From a bacterium (GTDB taxonomy: Bacteria; Vulcanimicrobiota; Vulcanimicrobiia; Vulcanimicrobiales; Vulcanimicrobiaceae): a stretch of 54,326 nucleotides of DNA. The notes under the pieces were generated by a model. The model did not search any database. It worked only from the letters and a program-made list of their open reading frames with translations, and was not told where the DNA came from. A program made the translations under genes and the position numbers. This document shows, piece after piece, positions 51,158 through 54,326 of this stretch; positions within the stretch are counted from its first letter, which is position 1; each line of letters begins with the position of its first letter. The DNA is taken from the NCBI GenBank assembly GCA_021794205.1, contig JAJYRH010000016.1:1-54326 (forward strand), written 5' to 3'.

Positions 51158-52293
51158 TCGCTATTGCAGACCCGGTCAACGCCGAGATCCTCGCGGTCTC
51201 CGAAGATCGCCTCGCCGGCTTTCAACGCGACCCGTTCGGCGAGATCGCTCGCCGGAGCGGGGTGCCGTTACCGGTCGTCCTCGATCGCATCGTGGCGATG
51301 TTGCAAGCGGGAACGATTCGACGCGTCCGGCAGACCTTGCTCGCAACCAGCCTTGCGCCCGGCGCGCTCTGCGCGTGGCGCGTGCCCGCCGACAAACTCG
51401 ACGCCGCTTTCGATTTCATGAGCCGCGAGGATCCGTTCTCGGGGCATATCGTGATTCGCAGCACCGACGGCGACTCGCCGGGAAGCGCCTATCGGCTCTG
51501 GACGACGTTGAAGGTGCCGCAGGGGTACTCGTTGCGCAAACATGCGGAGTTCTTAGCGGCGCGCGTCGGTGCCGACGCATTCAAGTTGATGCCGGCGAAG
51601 ATGCTCTTCGCGCTCGGCGTGGGGCACGTCCGTCGCCGCGGCCTGGAGCCCGGAGCGCGCGCCGATGCGCCGGGCGAAATTCAGAGCACGAACATCGTCC
51701 TCCTCAACGAAGAAGAATGGCGCGTGCTCACCGCGCTGAAGCGCGAATTCGCGGTCGAAGAGATCGTCGAGGATTGCTGGAGCGCGCGCGCGGCCGAGGC
51801 GAACGTCTCGTTGGAGCGCTTCTTTGAAGTTGCCGAGGGGCTCGAACGCCGCAAGGTGATCGGACGTTTCTCGACCTTCCTCGAACACGTGAAGCCCAAT
51901 GCCGCGAACGAACGGGTCACGCGCTATAACGCGCTCTTTCATTGGCGCGTCGCGTCGGGGAGCGAGCTTGCGGCCGGCCGAGAGGTCGCTCGCCACTACG
52001 TCATCACGCACGGCTACTGGCGCGAGGGTGGGCCGGAGTTTATGAACGTCAACATCATGGCGGTCGCACACGGAACCGAGAAAGCGTTAGTCCTCGAACA
52101 TAAGGCGGCGATCGATGCCCACCTGCGGGAGGCGGGGATCCCCTTCGACTATACCAACGTTTTCTGGGGCGGGCGAAGCGAGATCAAACCCTCCGAAATC
52201 GCTCCGGCGGCGTTCGAGGCATTTCATCGCGCTCTCGGCAACGATCCGGAAGCGATGCGGGCGGAGGATGGCGAAGCACTCTCCTCGGCCTAG
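51154..52293 (+). CDS. Double Lrp/AsnC (siroheme decarboxylase AhbA/AhbB-like) protein
   Basis: A 379-residue protein of two related halves. Each has a winged helix followed by an AsnC/RAM-like alpha-beta domain: DPFGEIARRSGVPLPVVLDR and LQAGTIRRVRQTLLA in the first, LEKLEG-like FEVAEGLERRKVIGRFSTFL, ALFHWRVASGSELAAG and THGYWREGGPEFMNVNIMAV in the second. AhbA/AhbB siroheme decarboxylases have this layout as separate subunits, and AsnC regulators have it singly. Catalytic histidines could not be placed surely, so the choice between enzyme and regulator stays open. It is GTGA-coupled to the TolC-type gene, an odd context for heme synthesis. Confidence 0.7.
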   Translation: MIAIADPVNAEILAVSEDRLAGFQRDPFGEIARRSGVPLPVVLDRIVAMLQAGTIRRVRQTLLATSLAPGALCAWRVPADKLDAAFDFMSREDPFSGHIVIRSTDGDSPGSAYRLWTTLKVPQGYSLRKHAEFLAARVGADAFKLMPAKMLFALGVGHVRRRGLEPGARADAPGEIQSTNIVLLNEEEWRVLTALKREFAVEEIVEDCWSARAAEANVSLERFFEVAEGLERRKVIGRFSTFLEHVKPNAANERVTRYNALFHWRVASGSELAAGREVARHYVITHGYWREGGPEFMNVNIMAVAHGTEKALVLEHKAAIDAHLREAGIPFDYTNVFWGGRSEIKPSEIAPAAFEAFHRALGNDPEAMRAEDGEALSSA

Positions 52294-52323
52294 TTGCCTT
52301 GCTACCCGGGAGGAGATCTCGTT

Positions 52324-53964
52324 TTGAAACGCTTCGCCGTTCTTGCCCTTGCCCTCGTATTCTCGTTCACCGCATGTAGCCGCGTTCAAAAAAGCGGCGC
52401 CGTCGGCCCGAACGGCCAGGTAAACGCCTGGACGATTCCACACGTGCTGCGGTACGCGACCGCAGAGGATATCTCGTCGCTCAACCCGGTGCTGACACAG
52501 CAGACGACCCTCGCCCTCATGTCTTCGCTGACGATGGCCTGGTTGACGAAGTGGAACGCGCAGAATAAGCCGGTTCCCGAACTCCTGACGGTAGAGCCGA
52601 CGAAAGCGAACGGCGGCATCAGCCCCGACGGCAAGACAATTACCTGGCACCTCCGCCATGGCGTACGATGGTCGGACGGCGTTCCGTTTACCGCCGACGA
52701 CGTCGTGTGGTCGATTCACGCGATCATGAATCCGGCGAACGATATTGTGAGCCGAACCGGCTGGGATCTCATCGATAAGATTCAAGAACCGAATAAATAC
52801 ACGGTGATCCTCCACCTCAAGCACCCCTACTCGCCGTTTATTACGACGTTCTTTTCCAGCGCCGATGCCAACCCGTGCGTGTTGCCGAAACACCTCTTAG
52901 CGAAGTATCCGAACATCAATAACGTTCCGTATAACTCGCTCCCGGTCGGCATCGGGCCGTTCAAATACCAGCAGTGGAATCGCGGCCAAGACGTGGTGAT
53001 GGTGCGAAATCCGCTCTATTTCCGTGGACTCCCGAAGCTCAAGAAGATCATCTTCGAAATCATTCCCAATCGCGACACCGTGCTGACGCAGATGCAGGCG
53101 AAGCAGCTCGATCTCTGGATGTACGTCTCGCCCGCCTACGTGAATCGCCTCAAAGAGATGACGCCGTTTAAAGTCTCGGTAAAACCCGACTATTATTACG
53201 ATCATATCGATTTCAATCTCTCGCATCCGAAGGTCGCGAGCCTCGCCGTTCGCCGCGCGTTGCGCTATGCGACGCCGCTGGCGCGTATCAATCGCAAGAT
53301 TCGCCATAACATCGGGAACCTGCAGGATCAACCGAATCCGAAGAGCGCCCCCTATTGGGTGCACGGCATCGGGTATACGCATTACGATATTGCGAAAGCG
53401 AACGAGATTCTCGATAAAGCGGGCTGGAAGCGCGGCCCGGGCGGAATCCGCGAAAAGAACGGCGTGCGCCTCATGCTCGATCTGGCTACGGTGGTCGGAA
53501 CCCCCGACACCGATAACATCATCGAGTTGATCCGCGAATCCTGGAAGAAGATCGGCGTCGGGATCAGCGTGCGCCACTATTCTTCGGCGGAGTTCTTCGC
53601 GCCCTACCAGAACGGCGGCATCGTCTACGGCAACAGTTGGGATGTCACGATGTTCGCATGGGGGAACGACCCGCTCGGCGATTACTCGTTCATCTACAGA
53701 TGCAATCAGTTTCCGCCGAACGGCCAGAACGATCTCCGCTGGTGCGACCCGAAAGCCGACGCGGCGATGAAGGCGCTCTTCTCGCACTTCACGCAGAAGG
53801 AACGCAACGCGGACGTCGCGATCCTCACCAAGCAGTTCGTCAAAGAGGTGCCCTCGATCGTCGAAGACGGGCGCATGTCGATCTACGCCTACAATCGCGA
53901 TCTCAAGCACTTCCATCCGGGCGTGCTGGCACCGTTCGACAATATGATGAGGGTGGATATCTAG
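52324..53964 (+). CDS. Family 5 peptide-binding lipoprotein, second copy
   Basis: A 546-residue extracellular solute-binding protein. Lipoprotein signal FAVLALALVFSFTACSR, then LRYATAEDISSLNPVLTQQT, TWHLRHGVRWSDGVPFTADD and DKAGWKRGPGGIREKNGVRL. Start is TTG 52324 with GGAGGAG upstream. Together with 17832-19457 it forms a pair of diverged paralogues. The gene is followed by the second repeat island. No permease gene is visible. Confidence 0.92.
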   Translation: MKRFAVLALALVFSFTACSRVQKSGAVGPNGQVNAWTIPHVLRYATAEDISSLNPVLTQQTTLALMSSLTMAWLTKWNAQNKPVPELLTVEPTKANGGISPDGKTITWHLRHGVRWSDGVPFTADDVVWSIHAIMNPANDIVSRTGWDLIDKIQEPNKYTVILHLKHPYSPFITTFFSSADANPCVLPKHLLAKYPNINNVPYNSLPVGIGPFKYQQWNRGQDVVMVRNPLYFRGLPKLKKIIFEIIPNRDTVLTQMQAKQLDLWMYVSPAYVNRLKEMTPFKVSVKPDYYYDHIDFNLSHPKVASLAVRRALRYATPLARINRKIRHNIGNLQDQPNPKSAPYWVHGIGYTHYDIAKANEILDKAGWKRGPGGIREKNGVRLMLDLATVVGTPDTDNIIELIRESWKKIGVGISVRHYSSAEFFAPYQNGGIVYGNSWDVTMFAWGNDPLGDYSFIYRCNQFPPNGQNDLRWCDPKADAAMKALFSHFTQKERNADVAILTKQFVKEVPSIVEDGRMSIYAYNRDLKHFHPGVLAPFDNMMRVDI

Positions 53965-53996
53965 CGGCGCATGCAGCGCAGCTACGGCAATCGCGA

Positions 53997-54060
53997 CTCG
54001 CTAGACGCTCGCGGCTCGGACAAGCAATGTCAGGGTCCTCGCCGCTCGCTTAAGCGCTCG
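53997..54060 (+). repeat. Exact 64-bp dispersed repeat, copy 2
   Basis: Identical to the reverse complement of 13237-13300 at all 64 positions. It begins 33 bases after the peptide-binding gene stop. The stretch 53965-54267 contains only repeats and the IS left end; no gene is seen. Confidence 0.92.
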
Positions 54061-54118
54061 CCGCGATCGCCGCAGCCGCGCTGCATGCACGGTGCGAGCG
54101 GCAGAGGCCGTGTTACGC

Positions 54119-54195
54119 CGAGAAGCGCAGCTCTGTCACGCCGAGTAGCGCAGCTCTGTCACGCCGAGTAGGCGCCTTTAGGCGCCGTATCGAGG
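54119..54195 (-). repeat. Hairpin and TACTCGG-family repeats
   Basis: Copies of TGTCACGCCGAGTA (inverted orientation) at about 54135 and 54157, then a hairpin GGCGCC (54171-54176), loop TTTA, GGCGCC (54181-54186), then GTATCGAGG. It is the same family as at 6923, 13043 and 13355. Confidence 0.85.
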
Positions 54196-54200
54196 CGGAG

Positions 54201-54326
54201 TGGACTTTACCCGGTTTCGTGGACGCCAAGATAGGTCACTCCCCGAGGAGGGCCAGAAAGGTATCCCATGCCAAAGAAACGCACGCAACACTCGTCGGAA
54301 TACAAGATCGAAGCCCTTCGTCGAGT
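54201..54326 (+). mobile_element. Left end of an IS3-like insertion sequence
   Basis: Starts with tggactttacccgg, resembling IS3-family terminal inverted repeats that begin TG. A transposase-like start follows at 54268. The rest of the element is outside the window. Confidence 0.6.
54268..54326 (+). CDS. Transposase OrfA-like protein, N-terminal fragment
   Basis: ATG 54268 opens a frame MPKKRTQHSSEYKIEALRRV that runs off the window. The pattern (basic start, then EYK(I/V)EALR) resembles IS3-family OrfA helix-turn-helix proteins, which bind the element ends. GAGGAGG lies 17 to 23 bases upstream. Twenty residues are too few for certainty. Confidence 0.6.
   Translation, partial: MPKKRTQHSSEYKIEALRR

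Overview
The window reads as GC-rich bacterial chromosome with short intergenic gaps, many 4-base start/stop overlaps (ATGA or GTGA), frequent GTG and TTG starts, and lipoproteins that begin with TTG after a strong Shine-Dalgarno. A secreted protein that joins a copper-amine-oxidase-like N-terminal domain to a Pro-rich linker and an outer-membrane barrel, together with family 5 peptide-binding lipoproteins and a TolC-type channel, points to a didermic, poorly cultured lineage. I suspect Eremiobacterota (WPS-2), but this is inference and no 16S or tRNA gene is present to test it. Both window ends are cut by insertion sequences: an IS21-type element on the left and the start of an IS3-like element on the right.

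Layout. 1-1020: end of an IS21 element that has cut into a CRISPR array (one residual repeat, nine full repeats, one degenerate repeat, ten spacers; no cas genes in view). 1158-6794: a small protein and a SWIM-SNF2 helicase, divergent from an unknown coiled-coil protein. 7071-9036: LOG-family protein and beta-CASP nuclease. 9113-12986: ETF-ubiquinone oxidoreductase followed by thiO-thiS-thiG. 12987-13521: dense repeat island. 13522-17267: methyltransferase divergent from a K+ channel, peroxiredoxin, RNase Z-like run. 17290-25508: a seven-gene minus-strand run that starts with an ECF sigma factor and a zinc-finger anti-sigma domain fused to an O6-alkylguanine-DNA alkyltransferase, then pcp, a PHP protein with a histone H1-like tail, an EF-G paralogue, a peptide-binding lipoprotein and pyrE. 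25509-27491: scarred island with transposase remnants around a visibly AT-richer two-gene insert. 27492-30087: envelope proteins of unknown function. 30068-34976: sufC-sufD-sufS-sufU divergent from a SufR-like regulator and a second U-type scaffold, with readable divergent promoters and a candidate operator; sufB is missing. 35065-41115: propeller lipoprotein, glyoxalase II-like/flavin reductase/O-methyltransferase operon, LON-domain protein, an atypical folD, TlpA-like thioredoxin and membrane protein. 41065-46407: nitrilase, beta-propeller, phosphodiester glycosidase operon and a secreted protein ending at a strong two-way terminator. 46489-53964: the barrel protein with a long leader, a thioesterase, a lipoprotein membrane-fusion protein with TolC-like channel and a double AsnC/AhbA-like protein, and a second peptide-binding lipoprotein. 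53965-54326: second repeat island and the new IS.

The strongest leads are the sigma/anti-sigma-alkyltransferase pair (a possible alkylation-sensing switch in which the repair enzyme is part of the anti-sigma factor), a repeat family whose hairpin stems vary in sequence but stay paired, an exact 64-bp repeat present in inverted orientation 40.7 kb apart, the IS21-cut CRISPR array with a spacer made of four identical 9-mers, and a FolD lacking the cyclohydrolase lysine.
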